Assembly: GCA_021163525.1 (NCBI GenBank)
Contig: JAGGTX010000199.1
Span: 1 to 7,145, forward strand
Direction: 5' to 3'
DNA from: Caldifarciminota bacterium
Lineage (GTDB): Bacteria > Hydrothermota > UBA3072 > B12-G15
Length of the DNA: 7,145 bases
Shown here: piece by piece, positions 1 through 5,280 of the stretch
Layout: every line of letters starts with the position of its first letter
Position numbering within the stretch: the first letter of the stretch is position 1
Notes under the pieces: generated by a model
The model's database searches: none
Told to the model about the DNA's origin: nothing
The model's input: only the letters and a program-made list of their open reading frames with translations
Position numbers and translations under genes: made by a program

Positions 1-2
1 AT

Positions 3-83
3 ATAATAAAATCCCTTATCAGGGAGTATCCAGACCTGATGAAACCGGGTCTCAGACTTTTGAGAGGCAGGTATGATTTATGA
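3..83 (+). CDS. C-terminal fragment of an unidentified upstream gene (5' end outside window)
   Basis: Reading from base 3, this frame is open from the window edge to a TGA at 81-83 and gives 26 residues ending in PGLRLLRGRYDL. It overlaps the next gene by 11 bases, the same overlap length seen between rmlA and ispE further on, so a coding tail here is plausible. The peptide is basic and leucine/arginine-rich, with no recognisable motif. Frame 2 is also open over this stretch, ending at a TGA at 74-76, so the choice of frame rests on the residue composition and is not certain. I do not recognise the family. Alternatively these bases could be an untranslated leader for the following gene. Confidence 0.4.
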   Translation: MIKSLIREYPDLMKPGLRLLRGRYDL

Positions 84-783
84 ATTTATAAAACAGGCAG
101 TTGAAAATAAGAAAAAACTTGTTGCTGCGCTGATTGACCCTGATACAGATACAGGCATTCCTCTTGAGGAGAGGGTTGAATGTATAAACAACAGCATGGT
201 TGACCTTATCTTTGTAGGGGGAAGCACCCTTTATAACAGGGATTTTGATGATTTTGTGAAAAAGATAAAGGGGCTGACAGAAAACCCTGTGATAATCTTT
301 CCTGGTTCTTCACTCCAGATTAGCAAGCATGCAGATGCAATATTGTTTCTATCATTGATAAGTGGCAGGAACCCCCAGTATCTAATTGGTGAGCATGTAA
401 GGGCAGCACCAAGATTGAGAAAGATGGATATTGAGGTTATCCCAACTGGATATATGCTGATTGAGTCTGGCTCAACCACCACGGTTGAATTCATCAGTAA
501 TACAAGGCCAATACCCAGAAATAAGAATGAGATTGCCCTTGCTCATGCCCTTGCTGGTGAGTTCCTCGGGATGAAATTCATATACATGGATGCAGGGAGC
601 GGTGCAGATAATTCAATACCTGCTGAGATGATAAGGGCGGTGAAAAGCGGTATCACGGTCCCGCTTATCATAGGTGGAGGAATACGGTCAAAAGAGGATA
701 TTGAGGAGAAGTTCAGTGCCGGTGCAGACATAGTGGTGATAGGAAGTTTGCTTGAGAAGGAACCAGAGGCATTGAAGAAATGA
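73..783 (+). CDS. Geranylgeranylglyceryl phosphate synthase (GGGPS/PcrB) family prenyltransferase
   Basis: The 236-residue protein is a TIM-barrel prenyltransferase of the GGGPS/PcrB family. The family joins a polyprenyl diphosphate to sn-glycerol-1-phosphate, forming the first ether bond of archaeal-type lipids. Family motifs appear in order: LIDPD at residues 20-24, VGGST at 48-52, FPGSS at 76-80, SLISGRNP at 94-101, PTGYMLIESGSTT at 124-136, DAGSGA at 173-178, GGGIRS at 201-206 and AGADIVVIGS at 216-225. The last three form the phosphate-binding end of the barrel. Length is normal for the family and no signal peptide or membrane segment is visible. The ATG start follows GAGAGG at 62-67. 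The stop overlaps the rmlA start in an ATGA, implying translational coupling. Motif reading cannot separate a C20 (GGPP) enzyme from one using longer PcrB-type prenyl substrates. The family call is firm; the substrate is inference. Confidence 0.93.
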   Translation: MIYEFIKQAVENKKKLVAALIDPDTDTGIPLEERVECINNSMVDLIFVGGSTLYNRDFDDFVKKIKGLTENPVIIFPGSSLQISKHADAILFLSLISGRNPQYLIGEHVRAAPRLRKMDIEVIPTGYMLIESGSTTTVEFISNTRPIPRNKNEIALAHALAGEFLGMKFIYMDAGSGADNSIPAEMIRAVKSGITVPLIIGGGIRSKEDIEEKFSAGADIVVIGSLLEKEPEALKK

Positions 784-1550
784 AGGGTGTTATTCTTGCT
801 GGTGGGCTTGGCACAAGGCTTTATCCACTGACAAAGATAACAAATAAGCACCTTTTACCTGTGTATGATAAGCCTATGATTTACTATCCATTACTCACCC
901 TTGTTAAAGCGGGAATTAAAGATATTATGATTATCACGGGTGGAAATAACGCAGGAGATTTTTTAAGGCTCCTGGGTAATGGTAATGCCTTTGGTCTGAA
1001 AAATTTACAGTACAGTTATCAGGAAAGGGAACTGGGTATTGCCCATGCCCTGAAGCTGGCAGAACATTTTGTTGAGGGTGACCTGTGTATGGTGTTACTT
1101 GGTGACAATATAGTTGAGGACGACCTTGCCCCTGCTGTTAAGGAGTTTGAGAAGAAGGGGGAGGGTGCGAAGGTTTTTCTCAAAGAGGTTGAAAATCCCT
1201 GTGATTATGGCGTGGCTGTTATGGAGGATAATAAAATTATTAAGATTATTGAAAAACCAGAAAGTCCTCCCACAAATTATGCCATAACAGGCATCTATAT
1301 GTATGATAGCAGGGTGTTTCAGTTTATTGATTCTCTTAAACCCTCAAGCAGGGGTGAGTATGAGATTACAGATGTCAACAACCTTTATATTGAAAGGGGG
1401 GAACTTGAATATGAAGTGCTTGATGGTTGGTGGGGGGATGCTGGTGCAAGTATTGATGCACTGCTTGAATCAAACATCTATGTTGCGAAAAAGATAAAGA
1501 GGAACCCAGAACACTGGTGGAATTTTCGCCAGAAGAATAATGGGGATTGA
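780..1550 (+). CDS. rmlA: Short-form sugar-1-phosphate nucleotidylyltransferase, RmlA-like (probable glucose-1-phosphate thymidylyltransferase)
   Basis: This cytosolic enzyme should join a nucleoside triphosphate, probably dTTP, to glucose-1-phosphate, making a dTDP-sugar for rhamnose or related surface sugars. The nucleotide-binding signature GGLGTRLYPLT is at residues 8-18, followed by PVYDKPMIYYPL at 27-38, the metal-binding GDN at 108-110, EKP at 158-160, EYEITD at 193-198 and WWGDAG at 217-222. At 256 residues it ends soon after the catalytic fold and lacks the C-terminal helical extension of the roughly 290-residue E. coli-type RmlA. It therefore belongs with the shorter SpsI/archaeal-like forms, and the exact nucleotide and sugar are less certain. 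The ATG overlaps the preceding stop by 4 bases, with AGAGG at 765-769 as a possible ribosome binding site. The 3' end overlaps ispE by 11 bases. No rmlB, rmlC or rmlD is in the window. Confidence 0.85.
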   Translation: MKGVILAGGLGTRLYPLTKITNKHLLPVYDKPMIYYPLLTLVKAGIKDIMIITGGNNAGDFLRLLGNGNAFGLKNLQYSYQERELGIAHALKLAEHFVEGDLCMVLLGDNIVEDDLAPAVKEFEKKGEGAKVFLKEVENPCDYGVAVMEDNKIIKIIEKPESPPTNYAITGIYMYDSRVFQFIDSLKPSSRGEYEITDVNNLYIERGELEYEVLDGWWGDAGASIDALLESNIYVAKKIKRNPEHWWNFRQKNNGD

Positions 1551-2430
1551 GTTCAGGTCCTATGCTAAATTAAACCTTTACCTTGAGGTTCTTAATAAGA
1601 GGTCTGATGGGTATCACAACATCTTAACAATATTCCAGATGATAGACCTTCATGATAAAATACACCTGAATTTTAATAACAGCGGAAGAATTAGTGTCAA
1701 AACCACCAGGAAGGATGTTCCAGAAAATAAGGATAATCTTGTTTATAGGGCAATAAAAGGGTTTCAGGAAAAGACAGGATTTGAATTTGGGGCCGATGTG
1801 TTCATTCAGAAGAATATTCCTCCAGGTGGTGGACTTGGTGGAGGAAGTTCCAATGCAGTGGCAACCCTCCTTGCATTGAATAAACACTTTAATTATCCTC
1901 TTAATCATATTGGCCTTAAAGGGCTGGCAGACTCACTTGGTTCAGATACATCCTTTTTCCTATACGGAGGCACGGTCCTTGCCCAGGGAAGAGGAGAAAG
2001 GATTATAGAGATTTTACCAACACCAGATATGTGGTTTATCCTCATCTGTCCTGACTTCAGTGTGAATACAGGGAAGGCATACGAAGAGGTGTTCAGAGCC
2101 TTGACAAAACCTGAAGGAGATGTTAATATCCTGATTGAAGCCTTAAAAGGAGAGGATATAGAAAGAATAGGGAGTAACCTTTTTAACCACTTCACAGCAC
2201 TCCTTATGGATGAAAAGGAAGTGGTAAAGGTGTATACTATATTAAAGAATAGCAATGGAGTGTGTGGAGTGAGTATAACTGGGAGTGGTTCATGTGTCTT
2301 TGCCCTGATTGATGAGGGGGATGCTGCAGAAAGGCTTCTCCCGCAATTCCAGGGAAATGGAGACTGCTGGATTTGCAGAAGCATTTCCAGTAGTGAGTAT
2401 CTTAAACAGTTTAACAAAATGGAGGCTTGA
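1540..2430 (+). CDS. ispE: 4-diphosphocytidyl-2-C-methyl-D-erythritol kinase
   Basis: IspE phosphorylates CDP-methylerythritol with ATP in the non-mevalonate (MEP) route to IPP and DMAPP. The 296-residue protein has the GHMP-kinase layout. The N-terminal YAKLNLYLEV (residues 8-17) carries the catalytic Lys10, and DGYHNI (23-28) is the family's substrate-binding region. The glycine-rich ATP loop PPGGGLGGGSSNA spans 95-107, the catalytic Asp is in GSDTSFF (134-140, Asp136), and the third GHMP motif is TGSGSC (247-252). Most homologues have GADVPFF where this one has GSDTSFF; the aspartate is kept. The ATG at 1540 is the only start that preserves the N-terminal strand. It lies inside the end of rmlA with only a weak AGAAG upstream, so translation probably depends on coupling. 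Isoprenoids made through this enzyme would feed the prenyltransferase encoded two genes upstream. Confidence 0.95.
   Translation: MGIEFRSYAKLNLYLEVLNKRSDGYHNILTIFQMIDLHDKIHLNFNNSGRISVKTTRKDVPENKDNLVYRAIKGFQEKTGFEFGADVFIQKNIPPGGGLGGGSSNAVATLLALNKHFNYPLNHIGLKGLADSLGSDTSFFLYGGTVLAQGRGERIIEILPTPDMWFILICPDFSVNTGKAYEEVFRALTKPEGDVNILIEALKGEDIERIGSNLFNHFTALLMDEKEVVKVYTILKNSNGVCGVSITGSGSCVFALIDEGDAAERLLPQFQGNGDCWICRSISSSEYLKQFNKMEA
2421..2425 (+). promoter_or_regulatory. Ribosome binding site that fixes the spoVG start
   Basis: GGAGG lies 7 bases before the ATG at 2433, an ideal spacing. It sits only 1 base before an in-frame TTG at 2427, too close for initiation there. It is inside the last codons of ispE. 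Confidence 0.8.
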
Positions 2431-2432
2431 GT

Positions 2433-2729
2433 ATGGAGATTACTGAGGTAAAAATCACGCTGAGGGAGGAGCCCAAATTGAAGGCATTTGCAAATGTCAT
2501 CTTTGACAACGAGTTTGTGGTTCGTGGCATTAAGGTTATTGAAGGACAGAATGGGCTTTTCATAGCGATGCCTTCAAGAAGGGGTAAGGATGGACAGTTC
2601 AGGGACATCGCCCATCCAATCAACAATGAGATGAGACAGAGGCTTGAAAAGGCAGTGATTGATGAGTATCATAGGGTGCTGGAAGGGAAAAGCACGGAGG
2701 CTGTTGAGGAAACAAAGGATATTGAATAG
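2433..2729 (+). CDS. spoVG: Septation/regulatory RNA-binding protein SpoVG
   Basis: SpoVG is a small nucleic-acid-binding regulator, named for sporulation in Bacillus but found in many non-sporulating bacteria, where it acts in post-transcriptional control. The 98-residue product starts MEITEVKI, matching the usual MEITDV-type N-terminus. It contains AFANVIFDNEFVVRGIKVIEG (about residues 19-38), FIAMPSRRGKDGQF (43-56) and the conserved DIAHPIN (58-64), followed by a helix (about 66-83) and an acidic tail. The PSRR and DIAHPI stretches are the family hallmarks. I chose ATG 2433 over TTG 2427 because of the GGAGG spacing and the family's N-terminus. Two bases separate it from the ispE stop, and a tRNA gene begins 6 bases after its own stop. 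Presence of this gene says nothing by itself about sporulation. Confidence 0.95.
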   Translation: MEITEVKITLREEPKLKAFANVIFDNEFVVRGIKVIEGQNGLFIAMPSRRGKDGQFRDIAHPINNEMRQRLEKAVIDEYHRVLEGKSTEAVEETKDIE

Positions 2730-2735
2730 CATACT

Positions 2736-2807
2736 TGGGGCGTAGCCAAGCGGCAAGGCACGGGATTTTGGATCCCGCATTCGGTGGTTCGAATCCACCC
2801 GCCCCAG
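2736..2807 (+). tRNA. tRNA-Gln (anticodon UUG)
   Basis: The 72-base cloverleaf folds completely. The 7-bp acceptor stem pairs 2736-2742 (TGGGGCG) with 2800-2806 (CGCCCCA), with discriminator G at 2807. The D stem is GCC/GGC (2745-2747 with 2757-2759). The anticodon stem is CGGGA/TCCCG (2761-2765 with 2773-2777), enclosing the loop TTTTGGA with anticodon TTG at 2768-2770. The 5-base variable loop is at 2778-2782. The T stem is GGTGG/CCACC (2783-2787 with 2795-2799) around TTCGAAT. The weak first pair (T-A) and G-rich acceptor stem are typical of glutamine tRNA. CCA is not encoded and must be added after processing. The gene lies between spoVG and prs on the same strand with no room for its own terminator, so it is probably cut from the shared transcript. 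Confidence 0.97.
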
Positions 2808-2812
2808 ATGAG

Positions 2813-2818
2813 AAGGAG
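2813..2818 (+). promoter_or_regulatory. Ribosome binding site of prs, in the tRNA trailer
   Basis: AAGGAG lies 5 bases before the prs ATG at 2824 and only 5 bases after the tRNA discriminator base. It selects 2824 over the out-of-frame ATGs at 2808 and 2820, the latter being 1 base from the motif. Confidence 0.8.
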
Positions 2819-2823
2819 TATGT

Positions 2824-3768
2824 ATGGATGATAAGGTGAAGGTTTTTGCAGGAACTTCAAATCCTGAATTGGCTAAAAAAATAGTTAAATACATGGGGAT
2901 TAACCTGGGAGAAATCTTTGTTACCAGGTTCTCCGATGGTGAAATATTTGTTAAGGTTCTTGAAAATGTCAGGGGTAAGGATGTATTTTTGATACAGTCA
3001 ACCCATCCTCCGGCAGAGAATCTACTGGAACTGCTCATTATGATAGATGCAATGAAGAGGGCATCTGCGCGCAGGATAACTGCTGTTATTCCCTATTATG
3101 GTTATGGAAGACAGGACAAGAAGGATGAACCCCGCGTTCCCATTTCTGCAAAACTCGTTGCTGACCTGCTTTCAACTGCAGGTGCCCACAGGATACTTGC
3201 CCTTGACCTCCATGCCGAGCAGATACAGGGTTACTTCAATATACCTGTTGACCATCTGTATGCCGCACCCGTGATAATTGAGCATATAAAAAGGCAGGAT
3301 TTCTACAATATTGACGAACTGGTTATTGTTTCACCTGACCCTGGAAGGGCAAAGAAGGCAAGGGCAATAGCAAAGAGGATAAACAATGTCCCCATAGCAA
3401 TAATTGATAAAAGGAGACCCGCCCCCAATATGGCAGAGGTGATGAATGTTGTTGGTGAGGTTGAGGGAAAGGTTGCGATCCTTGTTGATGACATAGTGGA
3501 TACTGCTGGAACCCTTGTTGGTGCAGCAGAGGCAATCATAAAAAAGGGTGCTAAAAGGGTCTTTGCATATGTAACACATCCTGTCCTCTCATCAAATGCA
3601 TGTGAGAGGATTAAAAATTCACCCATTGAAAAACTTGTTGTAACGGATTCCATTCCTTTGAGGGATAATTGTTCTGCCGACATAGAGGTTGTGAGTGTGG
3701 CAGAACTGCTTGGTGAGGCTATATTGAGGATACATGAGGAAAGGTCAGTAAGCACACTTTTTGTGTAG
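2824..3768 (+). CDS. prs: Ribose-phosphate pyrophosphokinase (PRPP synthase)
   Basis: Prs transfers pyrophosphate from ATP to ribose-5-phosphate to make PRPP, the precursor of purines, pyrimidines, histidine, tryptophan and NAD. The 314-residue length is standard for class I enzymes. Visible landmarks are FSDGE (36-40), the ATP-binding YGYGRQDKK (92-100), the metal-binding DLHAEQIQGYF (128-138), the catalytic-loop DKRRP (195-199), the PRPP-binding loop LVDDIVDTAGT (220-230), VVTDSIPL (272-279) and a C-terminal SVSTLF (308-313). The usual SPDxGGxxRA segment reads SPDPGRAKKAR here (170-180), so the second glycine of that loop is Arg; total length of the segment is unchanged. Of 19 Arg codons, 17 are AGG or AGA. 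The start is set by AAGGAG. The 12-base gap to rplY holds only its ribosome binding site. Confidence 0.97.
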   Translation: MDDKVKVFAGTSNPELAKKIVKYMGINLGEIFVTRFSDGEIFVKVLENVRGKDVFLIQSTHPPAENLLELLIMIDAMKRASARRITAVIPYYGYGRQDKKDEPRVPISAKLVADLLSTAGAHRILALDLHAEQIQGYFNIPVDHLYAAPVIIEHIKRQDFYNIDELVIVSPDPGRAKKARAIAKRINNVPIAIIDKRRPAPNMAEVMNVVGEVEGKVAILVDDIVDTAGTLVGAAEAIIKKGAKRVFAYVTHPVLSSNACERIKNSPIEKLVVTDSIPLRDNCSADIEVVSVAELLGEAILRIHEERSVSTLFV

Positions 3769-3780
3769 GGAGGTGAAAGA

Positions 3781-4437
3781 ATGTTCATGATTAAGGCTGA
3801 AATCAGGGAAGAGAAAGGGAAGACAAAGGTAAAGAAGCTGAGGAAGGAAGGCTGGGTACCGGGTGTTGTCTATGGTCATGGTGAGAAGACCATGAATATC
3901 AAGGTGAAGGAGGAAGACCTGAAGAAACTTGTTCACTCAATCCCATCGGAATCCACTGTGATTGAACTCCATGTTGGAAAAAAGAAGTTTAACACCCTTT
4001 TTCAGGAGATAACCAGGGACATATTCACAGACAGATTTCTCCATGTGGACTTCCACATACTCCACAAGGGTGAAAAGGTCTGGGTTAAGGTTCCGATAGA
4101 ACTGACAGGTGAGTGTAAGGGTGTGAAGGAAGGTGGAATAGTTGACTTTATCGTGAGGGAGGTTGAAATTGAATGTCTTCCCAGGGATATTCCAGAGAAG
4201 ATACTTGTTGACATCACCAATCTGGGAATAGGTGATTCATTCCATGTGGGAGATATAGATACAGGTGGAAAGTTCACCATAGATATGGACCCACATACAC
4301 CCATAGTTTCAATCATTATGCCCAAGAAGATGGAGGCTGTTGTTGCTGCTGAAGAGGTGGAAGAAATGGTTGAGGAGGCACCTGAGGAACCAGAGGTCAT
4401 TGCAAAGGGCAAGGAAGAAGAGGAGAAGGAAGAGTAG
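3781..4437 (+). CDS. rplY: Large-subunit ribosomal protein bL25, CTC/TL5 form
   Basis: This is the two-domain form of bL25 (general stress protein CTC, Thermus TL5), which binds 5S rRNA in the central protuberance of the 50S subunit. Residues about 4-95 form the L25 domain, with KLRKEGWVPGVVYG (19-32) and DRFLHVDFHIL (84-94), the second a well-conserved stretch. Residues about 97-183 form the TL5 beta domain, including GVKEGGIVDFIVREVEIECLP (114-134), IPEKILVDITNLGIGDS (137-153) and PIVSII (174-179). Residues 184-218 are a low-complexity, strongly acidic tail ending EEEEKEE, a common but variable feature of CTC proteins. GGAGGTG at 3769-3775, right after the prs stop, supports ATG 3781; an ATG at 3787 is a less well spaced alternative. 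The pth gene begins at the very next base after the stop. Confidence 0.96.
   Translation: MFMIKAEIREEKGKTKVKKLRKEGWVPGVVYGHGEKTMNIKVKEEDLKKLVHSIPSESTVIELHVGKKKFNTLFQEITRDIFTDRFLHVDFHILHKGEKVWVKVPIELTGECKGVKEGGIVDFIVREVEIECLPRDIPEKILVDITNLGIGDSFHVGDIDTGGKFTIDMDPHTPIVSIIMPKKMEAVVAAEEVEEMVEEAPEEPEVIAKGKEEEEKEE
4426..4430 (+). promoter_or_regulatory. Ribosome binding site supporting the TTG start of pth
   Basis: AAGGA, within the purine-rich end of rplY, lies 7 bases before TTG 4438. A second motif, AGGAG, is at 4421-4425. Purine richness is also forced by the Glu/Lys codons there, so this is moderate support. Confidence 0.5.
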
Positions 4438-5004
4438 TTGCAGAGGGTTATCTGTGGATTGGGCAATCCCGGGATTGAGTACGCAGGGACAAGGCATAAT
4501 CTTGGATTTATGGTTGTTGACAGACTCTCCGAAAGATGGGGAGTGGCTTTGAGACCCGGTCAGGGTGAGTTTTATCTCGGTGAAAAGGATGGAATTGTTC
4601 TATTGAGGCCAACCACCTTTATGAACCTTTCAGGTATTGCACTGGTGCAGTTTATGCAGGTTTACAGGGATGTTGAGCCAAAAAACCTCATGGTTGTGCT
4701 TGATGACATGGATATACCCTTTGGTTATATCAGGCTGAGAAAAAAGGGTGGGAGTGCTGGACATAAAGGGCTTGAATCCATTATCTACCATCTGGGAACA
4801 GAGGATTTCCCAAGATTGAGGATAGGGATCGGTAAACCTGATATTGACCCTGCCAGTTATGTGCTTTCACCTTTCACTGATGAAGAAAGGGAGAAACTTC
4901 CTGAAATACTTGAACTGGCGTGTGATGCTGTGGAACTCTGGGTTTCTGATGGTATAGACAGGGCAATGAGCGTGTTCAACAAAAGAGTAAAGGAGGAGTT
5001 ATGA
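4438..5004 (+). CDS. pth: Peptidyl-tRNA hydrolase
   Basis: Pth cleaves the ester bond of peptidyl-tRNAs that drop off the ribosome, recycling the tRNA. The 188-residue length is normal. GLGNPG (7-12) carries Asn10 and TRHNLGF (18-24) the catalytic His20. PTTFMNLSG (58-66) carries Asn63, equivalent to E. coli Asn68. LDDMDIPFG (88-96) holds the catalytic aspartate, and GGSAGHKGLESI (104-115) is the substrate-binding loop. In that loop the position that is Asn in E. coli (Asn114) is Lys110 here. The start is a TTG directly abutting the rplY stop. The next ATG, at codon 25, would remove Asn10 and His20, so TTG 4438 is required. The stop overlaps the rpsF start in an ATGA. Pairing with rplY is a common arrangement and fits a role in translation quality control. 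Confidence 0.96.
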   Translation: MQRVICGLGNPGIEYAGTRHNLGFMVVDRLSERWGVALRPGQGEFYLGEKDGIVLLRPTTFMNLSGIALVQFMQVYRDVEPKNLMVVLDDMDIPFGYIRLRKKGGSAGHKGLESIIYHLGTEDFPRLRIGIGKPDIDPASYVLSPFTDEEREKLPEILELACDAVELWVSDGIDRAMSVFNKRVKEEL

Positions 5005-5279
5005 GGAAATACGAAGGCATGATAATCATTGACCCCAAACTTGAGGAGGAGAAGATTAAGGAGAAGATAGAGGACGTGAAGAAGATAATTGAGAAAAAGG
5101 GAAAGATTGAAAAGATAGATGAATGGGGTAAAAGGCAACTCGCATATCCTATAAAGAAGAGGGAAGAGGGTTACTACCTGGTGATAGAGTTTGAGGCAGA
5201 TGGCAGTGTTATTCAGGATTTGAGAAAATACATGGATATTGGTACTGATTATTTAAGATATATGTTCATTAGGAGATAG
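5001..5279 (+). CDS. rpsF: Small-subunit ribosomal protein bS6
   Basis: bS6 binds 16S rRNA in the platform of the 30S subunit as a heterodimer with bS18, encoded two genes downstream. The 92-residue protein starts MRKYEGMIIIDP, the classic S6 N-terminal strand, followed by a Lys/Glu-rich helix (about 14-33). DEWGKRQLAYPIKKREEGYYLVIEFEA spans 40-66 and is the conserved central beta region; DYLRYMFIRR (83-92) forms the last strand. It lacks the long acidic or glutamate tail of E. coli S6. AGGAGG at 4991-4996, inside pth, lies 4 bases before the ATG. The start overlaps the pth stop by 4 bases and a single base separates its stop from ssb. I see no clear S6:S18-binding leader element upstream; the preceding bases are pth codons. 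Confidence 0.97.
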   Translation: MRKYEGMIIIDPKLEEEKIKEKIEDVKKIIEKKGKIEKIDEWGKRQLAYPIKKREEGYYLVIEFEADGSVIQDLRKYMDIGTDYLRYMFIRR

Positions 5280-5280
5280 G

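Noticed and set aside
2..7. Perfect TATAAT, a possible -10 promoter box 65 bases before the prenyltransferase gene
   Set aside because: The matching -35 region would lie outside the window, and the bases also fit ATA codons of a likely upstream coding tail.
3..83. Faint resemblance of the left-edge peptide to a 'P-x-L-x-x-PGL' stretch seen in NucS-like nucleases
   Set aside because: Only a few residues match, the peptide ends in a stop right after, and chance is the simpler explanation.
2427..2729. Longer spoVG reading from TTG 2427
   Set aside because: Its ribosome binding site would be 1 base away; ATG 2433 has ideal spacing and the family's MEIT N-terminus.
2808..2831. Seven-codon open frame starting immediately after the tRNA and overlapping the prs start out of frame
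   Set aside because: It has no ribosome binding site of its own before 2808 and no recognisable leader-peptide features.
3872..3895. Two overlapping inverted repeats (ATGGTC/GACCAT and TCATGG/CCATGA) in early rplY that could form alternative stems
   Set aside because: They are short, with loops of 8-10 bases, inside conserved coding sequence; nothing else indicates an RNA switch.
4043..4058. Palindrome-like ATGTGGA-CT-TCCACAT in rplY
   Set aside because: It encodes the conserved HVDFHI stretch of L25, lies mid-gene, and occurs only once; codon constraint explains it.
4940..5000. Search for an S6:S18 autoregulatory RNA element before rpsF
   Set aside because: The region is the pth coding end and I could not fold a convincing stem with the expected bulge.
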